Source: Anaerolineae bacterium (GTDB lineage: Bacteria > Chloroflexota > Anaerolineae > Anaerolineales > Villigracilaceae). From it: 35,998 bases of DNA. The notes under the pieces are model-generated. The model did not search any database. It had not been told where the DNA came from and saw nothing but the letters and a program-made list of their open reading frames with translations. This document shows, in pieces, positions 24,801 through 32,837 of this stretch. The position numbers were made by a program, and so were the translations under genes. Numbering within the stretch: position 1 is the stretch's first letter; each line of letters starts with the position of its first letter. Where the stretch lies: the NCBI GenBank assembly GCA_018648655.1, contig JABGQV010000077.1, forward strand, positions 1 through 35,998, read 5' to 3'.

Positions 24801-25039
24801 TTAAGCAAAAAAGCCCCCGAGATTTTATTGCCATTTACAAAAGTGCCGTTACTGCTACCCAGATCCTCGAGCAAGTAGGATTTACCTTTTTTAGTGAATT
24901 TGGCATGATTACGAGAAACGGCTTTGTAATCTATCGGCCAGCTACTTGCCGGATCTCGCCCGATGGTGACGACATCGCTTGTTAATTCAAACTCTTCACC
25001 GGGGGCTGGACCTTTTATTAAAAATAATTTTATTGTCAT
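21812..25039 (-). CDS. Triple-FHA ABCG-type transporter
   Basis: A 1075-aa fusion protein. FHA1 (about residues 1-97) has GR at 27-28, SRNH and SSNGTFVNG. FHA2 (140-240) keeps GR and SRNH but has no SxNGT motif. FHA3 (250-332) has GR, SQFH and STNGTFVND. The ABC domain (345-570) shows Walker A GQSGGGKST (K385), signature LSGGQ (481-485) and Walker B LFFLDEP (D505). An ABC2-type membrane domain follows from about 670. A large insertion (about 865-1040) before the last helix has four Cys and a charged coiled-coil. The layout recalls Mycobacterium Rv1747, an FHA-ABC transporter regulated by the kinase PknF. First gene of the operon; AGGAG precedes the ATG. Confidence 0.92.
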   Translation of the reverse strand: MTIKLFLIKGPAPGEEFELTSDVVTIGRDPASSWPIDYKAVSRNHAKFTKKGKSYLLEDLGSSNGTFVNGNKISGAFLLKDHDEIGFGHSVKVRYEISAPTPKEEFQSLEDLLATKIGGPVGLAQTTVGEVLPPMGAPPQLSVAIAGSAPKTYTLTKKKLSFGRDENNDIVIASPVVSRNHGYIEKNANGNYQIVVLPEAGNIVYLDGFPISAPSILVNDANIRIGGQVPGVMVSMVYLSPSEAASETAAEITFGDKTVIQIGRAPDNDVVLNVPQVSQFHAQIEKVGQRYKVRDLDSTNGTFVNDILIKAETWLSPDDTVRIGPYRYVMGAEALAQFDDSVDLRVEVLGLNKWVRDDLNILQNISLVFKPREFIVVVGQSGGGKSTLVDAIAGYRPATHGQVIVNNTNVYENFEAIRDIIGFVPQKDIIHMELSVFDALDYTAQLRMPPDTTVEERHQRVEEVMQVLDIAHRRDNQILQLSGGQQKRVSIGVELLTKPGLFFLDEPSSGLDPGTETSLMHLMRQMADQGRTIVLITHATKNVFLADKVVFLARGGYLAWFGPPDEALEFFDQYRSERDRRVSAMEFDQIYAVLEDSSKGTPEEWAERYQQHSAYQKNIVDALGEKAQVSTMPSASAPVNAEVPALPEKQKKVSALRQFMILSKRNLRILGKDRFSLGLMLAASPLMGMMSVLLAIVLGNKPFEFVTGDMNNVVISLFLLTIYAVMIGGLSQMREIVKEGEIYKRERLVNLKILPYVLSKVWVAAALALYQTATYMIIHFLAFDMPGGVFEFVLMYISLTLATLAGMMLGLFSSALSPTANAAPLIVILLMLPQIVMGGVLVPMPDVLSGITSTNWAFQGFLGVTGVGSDIASDICLALPPEQIALMTAEDKVANGCNCLGENALREESCYFPGNGRFYNPAIDEALPSPPGPEPVRPSDPVIPEAPEQPADQSDTVAVADYLTALEAYQIEVEAIQTNTKAEFAAYEAEIEVYRAEVVAYQQASITHQAGVATAVQPVETVIQKYNEKFGSAFVNRDNPGEFWLFLVKTWIAQLVISGVLLLGIVFLQKRKDVN

Positions 25040-25521
25040 TAATGGATACTCCTAATAAGTTTGGTGTTCAATAATTACTTATCTTTCGGGATAGTCATCT
25101 TAGTAAAAAATAGGGATAGACAGTATTGAGTAATTAAATAGAAATCTTATTTTCTCAGTATTTACTTTAACTTGTTGTATTTTGATAAGGTTTATTTAGT
25201 ATAGCACACAATATGACTAATACTATCTAAATTGTGGGTAAAATATCAGTAATATGCAACAAAATAGTGTCTGTGTGATAAGGCATATAAAAAACCCCAC
25301 ATTGACATTACTGACTCTTTATAATCTTTTCCCCTGTAAAGATTAGGAACTATATTTATAGAGAAAGAGCTTTGAGTGCGTTCTTGAGTCTACTCACATC
25401 ATTTTCAATATTATGACCATCATTTAAGTTTGTGATGGATAGCCATTTAACTTTGGGGTTACCCTCTGACCTATTAAAATATGACATCCCAAATGAGCTA
25501 ATATTTGGTAGAATCTCTTCT
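25040..25521. other. Divergent intergenic region, FHA transporter / tex
   Basis: About 480 bp of A/T-rich DNA between divergent genes. I see no further gene, tRNA or strong hairpin in it. It holds the candidate minus-strand promoter described separately and a TATAAT at 25320-25325 on the plus strand, which has TTGACA only 12 bp upstream and so is not a convincing pair. A frame in front of tex is open from 25432 but looks like leader sequence, not protein. Confidence 0.6.
25198..25206 (-). promoter_or_regulatory. Possible extended -10 promoter of the FHA-kinase operon
   Basis: On the minus strand the sequence reads TGCTATACT: an extended TGn element directly before TATACT, which is 5/6 of the -10 consensus. 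The -35 region is weak. It would give a leader of about 150 nt ahead of the FHA transporter start. Confidence 0.35.
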
Positions 25522-27654
25522 ATGAATCATACACAAAATATCGCATCGTTAATCAAAGCAAAGCCTTCTCAAGTGGAGGCAACTATCCTTCTGCTAGACG
25601 AAGGTAATACCGTTCCCTTTATCGCTCGTTATCGTAAGGAAATGACTGGCTCTCTGGATGATGAGCAAGTTCGTATTGCGGCAGATGAGATTATTCGCCT
25701 GCGTGCGATGGATAAACGGCGTACTGCTATTTTGAAATCCATCGAAGAGCAAGGCAAGCTGACCGAGAAACTTCAGGGTGTCATCTCGAAGGCAGATACG
25801 CTGACTATGCTCGAAGACCTTTATGCACCTTATAAACGTAAACGTCGCACCCGTGCCGTGACCGCAACAGAAAAAGGACTTGCGCCTCTTTCTGAATTCA
25901 TCCTTAAGCAGCCTCTGGATAGCATCCCCGAAGAAGTTGCCGTACAGTTTCTCAGCGAGGATATCCTAACTATTGAAGATGCCTTGCAAGGGGCACGCGA
26001 TATTATTGCAGAGACGATTAAAGATAATGCCAGAGTTCGTGTACTAACTCGTGAGAAAGCACTCAAGTTTGCCACACTAAGCGTTGAAAAAGTTAAAAAA
26101 ACGATTGATGACAGGCGTGTCTTCGAATCCTATTATGATTTTAGAGGACGTGTAGATCGCCTGCTTCCGCATCAAATTTTGGCAATTGCTCGTGGAGAAG
26201 CAGCTGGTGTCTTAAAGGTGCGTGTTGAAATCCTTGAACGGGATTGGCTCCAGATTGTCCAATCAGAATTCAAAGCTGATATTCTTAGCCCTTTTGTCGA
26301 AGAACTTGAAGAAGCTATTCAGGATTCTGCGGCTCGTCTCTTATTGCCCTCCATTGAGCGCGATGTACGACGCGCCTTAAGCGAGACTGCAGACGGGCAT
26401 GCTATTCAAGTTTTTGCCACTAATCTGCGTGCCTTACTTGGACAACCGCCTTTGGCTGGGCATACCGTACTAGGTATTGACCCTGGTTATCGTAGCGGGA
26501 GCAAAGTTGCCGTGGTTGACCCTACTGGTAAACTCCTCGATACAGGAACGATTTATCCTCATGCCCCACAAAAAAAATGGAATCAAGCCATCTCCCTCCT
26601 CGAAGAGATGATTAATCGCCATTATGTTACGTTGATTACTATTGGCAATGGCACAGCCTCTCGTGAGACAGAGCAATTGGTGGCTGAACTTACCCGTAAT
26701 AAATCCGAAAGCATAAAATATCTGATAGTTAGTGAGGCTGGGGCATCTGTTTATAGCGCATCTGCACTTGCACGAGCAGAATTTCCAAACCTAGACGTTT
26801 CCATCCGTGGTGCAGTCTCTATTGCTCGCCGTGCCCAAGACCCATTGGCTGAATTGGTTAAGATCGATCCGAAATCAATTGGCGTAGGTATGTATCAGCA
26901 TGATGTTAACCAAGCTGCGCTCAATCATGCCCTAGATGGCGTGGTGGAATCTGTGGTTAATCAGGTAGGAGTAGATGTTAATACTGCTAGCCCAGCATTG
27001 CTCTCTCATATTGCAGGTGTTGGACCAAAATTAGCATCTAATATTGTCTCGTATCGCGATTCTGGTGGGGTATTCAAATCACGCAAAGAATTGAAAAAGA
27101 TTTCAGGTCTTGGCGCTAAAGCTTATGAGCAGAGTGTTGGATTCTTGCGGATTCGAGACGGGGACAACCCTTTGGACACATCTGCCATTCATCCAGAATC
27201 CTACTCTATAGCGGAAGCAATTTTGGAACGGGCGGGGATTTCATCTGCTGCCACGATGGAGGAGCGAATGAAGGCTCTCGAAGCGTTAACCGCAAAAGTC
27301 TCCCCCGAAGAATTATCCAAAGAGTTAGATTGTGGACTTCCCACGATGAAAGACTTGCTCGAGCAACTTGTCCGTCCAGGACGTGATCCGCGTGCTGATA
27401 CACCTGTGCCTATCTTGCGTTCAGATGTTTTGAAAGTAGATGATTTGGCAACCGGGATGAGTTTAAAAGGAACTGTGCGTAATGTTGTTGATTTTGGTGC
27501 CTTTATTGATATTGGTCTTAAACAGGATGGCTTATTGCATAAATCTAAAATTCCCTTTGGTACAGTCTTGAAGGTAGGGGATATTATTGAAGTAGAAATC
27601 TTGAAAATTGAAGCCGAACGTGGACGAATTAGTTTTGGGTGGGTCAAGAAATAA
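25522..27654 (+). CDS. tex: Tex-family RNA-binding transcription accessory protein
   Basis: A 710-aa protein of the Tex/Spt6-like family, a nucleic-acid-binding factor associated with transcription. Domains in order: helical N-terminus (LLDEGNTVPFIARYRKEMTGSLDD, then LEDLYAPYKRKRRTRA), a YqgF/RuvX-like RNase H fold (LGIDPGYRSGSKVAVVD), helix-hairpin-helix repeats (IAGVGPKLASNIVSYR and SGLGAKAYEQSVGF), and a C-terminal S1 domain (GTVRNVVDFGAFIDIGLKQDGLLHKS). I choose ATG 25522 because homologues begin near this point; the frame is open to 25432. The Shine-Dalgarno is weak (GGTAG), so the start is moderately certain. Confidence 0.93.
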   Translation: MNHTQNIASLIKAKPSQVEATILLLDEGNTVPFIARYRKEMTGSLDDEQVRIAADEIIRLRAMDKRRTAILKSIEEQGKLTEKLQGVISKADTLTMLEDLYAPYKRKRRTRAVTATEKGLAPLSEFILKQPLDSIPEEVAVQFLSEDILTIEDALQGARDIIAETIKDNARVRVLTREKALKFATLSVEKVKKTIDDRRVFESYYDFRGRVDRLLPHQILAIARGEAAGVLKVRVEILERDWLQIVQSEFKADILSPFVEELEEAIQDSAARLLLPSIERDVRRALSETADGHAIQVFATNLRALLGQPPLAGHTVLGIDPGYRSGSKVAVVDPTGKLLDTGTIYPHAPQKKWNQAISLLEEMINRHYVTLITIGNGTASRETEQLVAELTRNKSESIKYLIVSEAGASVYSASALARAEFPNLDVSIRGAVSIARRAQDPLAELVKIDPKSIGVGMYQHDVNQAALNHALDGVVESVVNQVGVDVNTASPALLSHIAGVGPKLASNIVSYRDSGGVFKSRKELKKISGLGAKAYEQSVGFLRIRDGDNPLDTSAIHPESYSIAEAILERAGISSAATMEERMKALEALTAKVSPEELSKELDCGLPTMKDLLEQLVRPGRDPRADTPVPILRSDVLKVDDLATGMSLKGTVRNVVDFGAFIDIGLKQDGLLHKSKIPFGTVLKVGDIIEVEILKIEAERGRISFGWVKK

Positions 27655-27670
27655 AGAAGTGCCAAAAAAC

Positions 27671-27704
27671 ATGGGGCTTATTTTCTTTAGAAAATAAGCC
27701 CCAT
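27671..27704. terminator. Hairpin terminator after tex
   Basis: ATGGGGCTTATTTTC (27671-27685) and GAAAATAAGCCCCAT (27690-27704) pair perfectly over 15 bp with a 4-nt TTTA loop, 16 bp after the tex stop. It lies between convergent genes and lacks a long U-tract on either side, so it may act as a bidirectional transcription or mRNA-end block. Confidence 0.7.
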
Positions 27705-27749
27705 AATATTCGGTTCTTTCAGGAAAATCCTAAATAGTCGCCTATAAAT

Positions 27750-28898
27750 TTAGCTTCCCAACAAAACTCCCAAGATATTCACAAAATAGTCTATATCCTC
27801 TTCGTTAGTATAGCTCTGGATTGAAATCCGCAAAAAAGATTGCTCGCCCCAACGTGTATGCGGGATTTCAATATGAAATTCGTCATAAAGTCGCTTTTTT
27901 AACTCTTCACCATCCACGCCTTTTGGGAGGGGGAGAACAGCCATTTGCCCCAACCATTCTGTGGGATTTTGCATAATCGGTGGCATTTTCGTGATGGCTT
28001 GGACTTTCTCCATTGCAACGCCCAATAAATTTCTACAACGGGAACGAACCTGACTCCAATCTTGCTCCCGTTGGTAAGCAATTGCTGCGGGGACAGACAA
28101 AAATGCGGCAATATCGCGCGTCCCTTGCCATTCGTGATAATCGACGAACTGGTTCCCGCTCCCGAATCCAGATTCCGCATCGTATCCCCAACTTATTACC
28201 AGTGGGTCCAGCCAACTTTGCACCTCAGGTCTCGCATGAAGGAATGCCGCGCCTTTCGGTGCCATCATCCATTTGTGGCACGCACCAACGTATATATCTG
28301 CGCCAACATCTTCTATGTTAAGGTCAATTTGTGCGGGGGCATGTGCGCCATCAATAATACAGAGAATACCTGCTTCGCGCGCTCTTTTGCAAATCTCAGT
28401 AACAGGGAAAATCAGAGCAGTGGTACTGGTAATATGGCTGAGAAAGATTACTTTTGTTTTAGCGTTAACACCTTGCCAAAAATGTTCTATAAAATCAGTA
28501 TAGTTTGTGACTGGAAGTGAAATATGCTTTTGTACATAATCTGCTCTACTTTTCTTACAAAAAAAACGCCAAGTTCTATCCATCGCACCATATTCGTGAT
28601 CGGTGGTTAGCACCTCATCGCCAGCCTGTAAATCAAGATTACGGACGACCATATTCATCGCGGTGGTTGGGTTAGGGAAGTAGACCAAATTATCTGCGCG
28701 GCAGTGGAGATAATTTGCTAATTTTTCTCTTGATTCTGCTAGTAAAGAAATTGCATTCCTGCCAAGAAACTCGATAGGGTGTTCTTCTAAATCTCGTTGC
28801 CATTGCTGGTAAATATCAAAAACAGGCTTTGAGCATGCGCCAAAAGAACCGTGGTTAAGGAAAGTGATTTCGGGGTCGAGGAGAAAGTCTTTTTTCAT
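27750..28898 (-). CDS. Class V aminotransferase (isopenicillin N epimerase-like)
   Basis: A 382-aa fold-type I PLP enzyme. N-terminal FLNHGSFGACSKPVFD is typical of the isopenicillin-N-epimerase-like group, with PLP ligands D183 and H186 in IIDGAHAPAQ and the Schiff-base lysine K209 in GACHKWMMAPKG. Members include epimerases, cysteine-desulfurase-like enzymes and ergothioneine-type C-S lyases, so the reaction is not settled. The gene is about 105 bp downstream of deoB on the same strand, with a hairpin in between, so it may have its own transcript. Confidence 0.82.
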   Translation of the reverse strand: MKKDFLLDPEITFLNHGSFGACSKPVFDIYQQWQRDLEEHPIEFLGRNAISLLAESREKLANYLHCRADNLVYFPNPTTAMNMVVRNLDLQAGDEVLTTDHEYGAMDRTWRFFCKKSRADYVQKHISLPVTNYTDFIEHFWQGVNAKTKVIFLSHITSTTALIFPVTEICKRAREAGILCIIDGAHAPAQIDLNIEDVGADIYVGACHKWMMAPKGAAFLHARPEVQSWLDPLVISWGYDAESGFGSGNQFVDYHEWQGTRDIAAFLSVPAAIAYQREQDWSQVRSRCRNLLGVAMEKVQAITKMPPIMQNPTEWLGQMAVLPLPKGVDGEELKKRLYDEFHIEIPHTRWGEQSFLRISIQSYTNEEDIDYFVNILGVLLGS

Positions 28899-28935
28899 GA
28901 AATAATAGTCCTTATTTTTATTGATTTTACGCTGA

Positions 28936-28978
28936 AATAGTGAAAGCTGCCCAAGTGAGCAGCTTTTTTAAAACTATT
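28936..28978 (-). terminator. Hairpin between deoB and the aminotransferase gene
   Basis: AAAGCTGC (28943-28950) and GCAGCTTT (28959-28966) form an 8-bp stem, extended by AATAGT (28936-28941) pairing with ACTATT (28973-28978). It lies downstream of the deoB stop on the minus strand. The stronger T-run lies on the plus strand, so strand assignment is uncertain. Confidence 0.5.
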
Positions 28979-29004
28979 GGGTCTTTTTTTATTGCTTTCA
29001 TTAG

Positions 29005-30186
29005 TCATCTGCTAAGAATTTCTTTCCCAAAGGACTCTCCATGTGGCGGAGCCTTCACATCAAAAATATCTGCAATAGTTGCGGCAAGGTCAGAGAATGT
29101 GGGGCGAACACCGATATTAACGCCTGCTTGAACAGCAGCCCCTGTGATAAGGACGGGGACATATTCTCGTGTATGATCTGTCCCGGGGTAAGTGGGATCG
29201 TTGCCGTGGTCGGCGGTAATGACAAGGAGATCATCTTCGGCAAGAGCTTCAACGATTTGAGGCAAATATTCGTCAAATTCTGCTAAAGCATCTGCATAGC
29301 CTTGGGGGTTATTGCGATGCCCAAATTTAGCATCAAAATCAACTAGGTTGGTGAAAATTAAACCCTTGTTGGGATGTGTGCTGAGGGCTTCAAGGGTTTT
29401 CTCGATGCCATCTATATTGCTTTTTGTTGATACAGATTCTGTAATTCCTTGCCCTACATAAATATCATTGATTTTTCCGATTCCATAGACCATCAAATCG
29501 GCATCTTTCATATTATCTAGCACTGTGGCTTTTGGTGGGACAACTGAATAATCGTGCCTGTTGGATGTGCGGGTAAAATTCCCTGCTTCGCCGATGAAGG
29601 GGCGCGCAATAACACGACTGACTTCGTGTTCTCCGCGTAAAATTTCACGGGCAATCTTGCAATATTTATAAAGTTCTTCTATGGGGATAATCTCTTCGTG
29701 CGCAGCAATCTGAAATACGCTATCGCCAGAGGTATAAACGATCAATTTGCCCGATTCGAGGTGTTCTTCGCCCAGCTCATCGATGATGACGGTGCCAGAT
29801 GCAGGATAATTACCCAAGAAACCGCGCCCAGTTTGGGTCACGAAGGCATCCATTACCTGGGGAGGAAATCCGTCTGGATAGGTGGGGAATGGCTGGATGA
29901 GGGGAAGTCCCATCAATTCCCAGTGTCCCGCAGTGGTATCCTTTGCCCCTGAGATTTCATCCATTTTTCCGAATGCAGCGGTGGGTTTTAATTGGGGCTT
30001 TACGCCCTCTAAGATTGCGATATTCCCTAATCCCATTATTTCCATATTGGGCACTTTTAATCCGCCCACAGCCTGAGCGATATTCCCTAAGGTATGGCAA
30101 CCTATATCGCCAAAGGCAGCTGCATCTGGGGTTGCGCCTATGCCGGCACTGTCTAAAATAATAATAACTATTCGGTTGATTTCCAT
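29005..30186 (-). CDS. deoB: Phosphopentomutase
   Basis: A 393-aa alkaline-phosphatase-superfamily enzyme interconverting ribose/deoxyribose 1- and 5-phosphates in nucleoside salvage. The N-terminal metal Asp (D12) sits in IIILDSAGIGATPDA. GDIGCHTLGNIAQ, the insertion with TAGHWELMGLPL, and the C-terminal metal block VITADHGNDPTYPGTDHTRE are all present. Length is typical for DeoB. It follows the nitroreductase-fold gene by 39 bp and is probably part of the same operon. Confidence 0.95.
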   Translation of the reverse strand: MEINRIVIIILDSAGIGATPDAAAFGDIGCHTLGNIAQAVGGLKVPNMEIMGLGNIAILEGVKPQLKPTAAFGKMDEISGAKDTTAGHWELMGLPLIQPFPTYPDGFPPQVMDAFVTQTGRGFLGNYPASGTVIIDELGEEHLESGKLIVYTSGDSVFQIAAHEEIIPIEELYKYCKIAREILRGEHEVSRVIARPFIGEAGNFTRTSNRHDYSVVPPKATVLDNMKDADLMVYGIGKINDIYVGQGITESVSTKSNIDGIEKTLEALSTHPNKGLIFTNLVDFDAKFGHRNNPQGYADALAEFDEYLPQIVEALAEDDLLVITADHGNDPTYPGTDHTREYVPVLITGAAVQAGVNIGVRPTFSDLAATIADIFDVKAPPHGESFGKEILSR

Positions 30187-30225
30187 TTTGAAATTTCCTT
30201 TTATATTGAATTCTCGCCTATCTTA

Positions 30226-30729
30226 TCACTTTCTTATTGGAGACAAAATAAGCATAGGGATTTTTCTTGTTTTGATGCGTTTTTTGTAAAGTGCATATCC
30301 GGGATAGACCTCTACGGCTTCTGCCCAATATGCTTCACGTTCGGTATCTGTTGCGTTTCGTGCAATATAATTACCCTCTTCCCCGCGTATAGATAGCTGT
30401 GCTTTTGGATTTGCTTTCAAGTTGTAGTACCAACTTGGGTGACGTGCCTGTCCCCAGTTGGATGCAATCAGGAAAACATCTTCTCCTTTTAGAAGGCCCA
30501 GTAATGGAACTCTACGAAGTTTTCCGCTTTTAGCGCCAATGGTTGTGAGAACGATTACGGGAATACCAGATAAAAAGCTTGTGAGAGAGCTGCGATTATT
30601 TGTATATTTCAAAATGGTTTTATCTAGTGGAGGAAGTATGCGCGATGCTATCTTTGCCCCAGTTTTTGATGAAGTGAATTTTAGCAATTCTTTTTGGAAG
30701 AGGGTGCGTTTTTTATCTTTATTTTTCAT
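30226..30729 (-). CDS. Deazaflavin (F420)-type nitroreductase-family protein
   Basis: A 167-aa split-barrel protein of the DDN/DUF385 family, which in actinobacteria reduces substrates with F420H2. Visible features: the LTTIGAKSGKLRRVPLLGL block, LIASNWGQARHPSWYYNLKANP and the WAEAVEVYPGYALYKKR C-terminal block. The family occurs also in Chloroflexota. Substrate and even cofactor use are unproven here; no F420 biosynthesis gene is in the window. Its start lies 2 bp after the stop of the alpha/beta hydrolase frame, so the two are probably coupled. Confidence 0.82.
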   Translation of the reverse strand: MKNKDKKRTLFQKELLKFTSSKTGAKIASRILPPLDKTILKYTNNRSSLTSFLSGIPVIVLTTIGAKSGKLRRVPLLGLLKGEDVFLIASNWGQARHPSWYYNLKANPKAQLSIRGEEGNYIARNATDTEREAYWAEAVEVYPGYALYKKRIKTRKIPMLILSPIRK

Positions 30730-30731
30730 TT

Positions 30732-31267
30732 TTAGGCAAAAGGTAGGTTATTAAGAAAATGAGTGAAAAGCTCTTCGATTTTTCTCAAAACACTATAGAG
30801 TCTGTGATCACTATCTAAGATATGTAGTGTAGCGCGATGCTTCTTCGCAAATTGGATTGAATTTTCAACGGGAGCAGTCGCGTCGTTCCAGCCGTGGACG
30901 ATGGTGATGGTTTCGGCTTTGGGTGTGAAATCCTGTACTTGATAGCCGCTCAAATAAAGAGCGGGGGCGAGGAGAAAGATCCCCTTTATGGGCGTTTTTT
31001 CTGCTGCAGCGAGGGAGGCGTATCCGCCCATACTGGAACCGACTAGGATTTTTTCGCCAGCATCTTTTTGCAGTTGATGAAGTAAACGTTTTGCACGAAG
31101 GCCCGGATCTAAAATGTCGGTATAATCAAGGCTCTTAGCTGTGTATCCTTGGCTTATTGCAATTTTTTTTTCAAGCGCTCAATTTTTGTGCCATTAGGCG
31201 TGCCCAATTTGCCATGTGAGAAATAAATATTCAAAGTTTCGTCCTGTTTTTTTGCATTATTGTACAC
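30732..31267 (-). pseudogene. Alpha/beta hydrolase, frame broken at an A9 run
   Basis: The intact part (30732-31170) codes a nucleophile elbow GSSMGGY, then HGWNDATAPVENS (acid Asp) and DSDHRL (catalytic His), so a small single-domain alpha/beta hydrolase. Upstream, another frame codes NIYFSHGKLGTPNGTKIERL, the expected strand and His-Gly motif. The two join into about 178 aa only if one base is added to the nine-base T run (A9 on the coding strand) at 31163-31171. Otherwise a stop follows directly. Its start may be GTG 31267. All catalytic residues are present, so either a homopolymer miscall or slippage is more likely than decay. Confidence 0.6.
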
Positions 31268-31326
31268 CAGTCAAATAGCAGGTCTTATGCTAAAATTCAG
31301 CCTCATATAAAATGGATTTGGAGATT

Positions 31327-32640
31327 ATGGAAACTATAGGTGTAGATTTACTAAAATTGCTTGCCGTTGTCTTGCTCGTTTTAGCGAATGGTTTTTTTGT
31401 GGCCGCAGAATTTGCGCTCGTGAGCGTACGCGGGACTCGTATTCGTGAGTTGGTTGCGCGAGGAGATGCGGGGGCAAAATGGGTTGCAAAAGCCCTCGAA
31501 GACCCAGACCAAGTTATTGCCGCAACCCAGTTGGGGATCACGCTCGCAAGCCTAGGGCTTGGGTGGGTTGGGGAGCCTGCTATATCTCATTTATTGGAGC
31601 CATTAATTGAGCTCTTCCCTGGAGACTGGCAGGACGGTGCATCGCACGGTATCGCAGCAGGTATTTCTTTTGCGATTATTACTTTCTTACATGTTGTGGT
31701 TGGTGAATTGGCACCAAAATCCATTGCATTGCAGAACCCTGAAAAAACTTCGCTACGCGTTGCACGCCCAACCTTATGGACAGAGACCCTTTTTAAACCC
31801 TTTATTTGGGCACTGAATGGCACAGGGAATGCCTTGTTGAGGCTTGTCGGTGCCGACCCTGGTGCAGGGCATGAGCTTGTTCATTCTGTGGAAGAACTGA
31901 AGATGATTGTGCAGGCAAGCGCTCAAGAAGGTGTGGTGGAATCTGAAGACAGTGAAATGCTACACGCTATTTTTGATTTTGGCGCATTGCTCGTGCGCCG
32001 TGTGATGATTCCTCGCACAGAGATATCCGCATTTGAAGCCGATATTTCTCTTGAAGAATCTATTGAAATTGCAGTGCAGTCTTCCTTTACAAAATTCCCG
32101 ATATACGATGATGATCTTGATAATATCATTGGTATTGTTCATATTAAGGATCTTTTGCGTGCTGAGCGTATTCCTGAAAAGGCAAATTGCAAAATTCGTG
32201 AAATCGCGCGTGAAGCTTATTTCGTGCCCGAGTCGTTACCAGTTAGATCTGTTTTACAACAATTTCGTGCTCGGCGCAGACATATTGCCATCGTTATGGA
32301 TGAATTTGGAGGCACCGCTGGATTAGTTACATTAGAGGACTTGATGGAAGAGATCGTCGGGGAAGTAAGTGACCCCTTTGATTTAGAATTGCCAGAAGTG
32401 CAAAAACGTGCTGATGGCTCAATTGTCATTGATGGCTTATTATCCATTGAAGATGTAAATAAGAAATTAGGGTTGAGTTTGAAAGACCCAAACTACGATA
32501 CCATTGCGGGCTATGTTTTAGGACACTTTGATCGTATTCCAGAAAGTGGAGACATAATTGAAGTAGAGAATATGTCTTTTGTTGTAGAAGAAATGGATGG
32601 TCGACGTATTGCACGCCTAGCATTGGAGATAATCAAATAA
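31327..32640 (+). CDS. CNNM/CorC-type membrane protein (hemolysin C family)
   Basis: A 437-aa protein with an N-terminal DUF21/CNNM membrane domain of about four helices (LANGFFVAAEFALVSVRGTR, LGLGWVGEP), then a pair of CBS domains (RVMIPRTEI start; AIVMDEFGGTAGLVTLEDL is the second) and a C-terminal CorC/HlyC transporter-associated domain (LGLSLKDPNYDTIAGYVL). Family members are linked to Mg or Co efflux; the hemolysin name is historical. I prefer ATG 31327, with TTGGAG 6 nt upstream, over the in-frame ATG 31312. It is divergent from the hydrolase gene. Confidence 0.88.
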   Translation: METIGVDLLKLLAVVLLVLANGFFVAAEFALVSVRGTRIRELVARGDAGAKWVAKALEDPDQVIAATQLGITLASLGLGWVGEPAISHLLEPLIELFPGDWQDGASHGIAAGISFAIITFLHVVVGELAPKSIALQNPEKTSLRVARPTLWTETLFKPFIWALNGTGNALLRLVGADPGAGHELVHSVEELKMIVQASAQEGVVESEDSEMLHAIFDFGALLVRRVMIPRTEISAFEADISLEESIEIAVQSSFTKFPIYDDDLDNIIGIVHIKDLLRAERIPEKANCKIREIAREAYFVPESLPVRSVLQQFRARRRHIAIVMDEFGGTAGLVTLEDLMEEIVGEVSDPFDLELPEVQKRADGSIVIDGLLSIEDVNKKLGLSLKDPNYDTIAGYVLGHFDRIPESGDIIEVENMSFVVEEMDGRRIARLALEIIK

Positions 32641-32743
32641 AGGCTCAATAGTTTTTTAACAGAGTTCTTCTTCAAGATTTTCTTGAAACGTTCAGCATCT
32701 AAGTCGAGGTCAGGGGGGAAATATCCGAGGTACGAATTTTATA

Positions 32744-32795
32744 TCCTTATTCTCATGTTAATTCAACTTCTCGCGAAATAACATGAGAGTAAGGA
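32744..32795. terminator. 17-bp hairpin between convergent genes
   Basis: TCCTTATTCTCATGTTA (32744-32760) and TAACATGAGAGTAAGGA (32779-32795) pair with one G-U across an 18-nt loop. It is the main feature of the 197-bp gap between the CorC-family and deaminase genes. There is no clear U-tract, so it is either a bidirectional terminator or a REP-like palindrome. Confidence 0.55.
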
Positions 32796-32837
32796 ATCTT
32801 AATTTAGCGTAAGGGAAAATCGATATTCCTTTTGTAC

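Noticed and set aside
25304-25325. TTGACA plus TATAAT as a tex promoter
   Set aside because: The hexamers look good individually, but the spacer is only 12 bp, too short for sigma-70 recognition.
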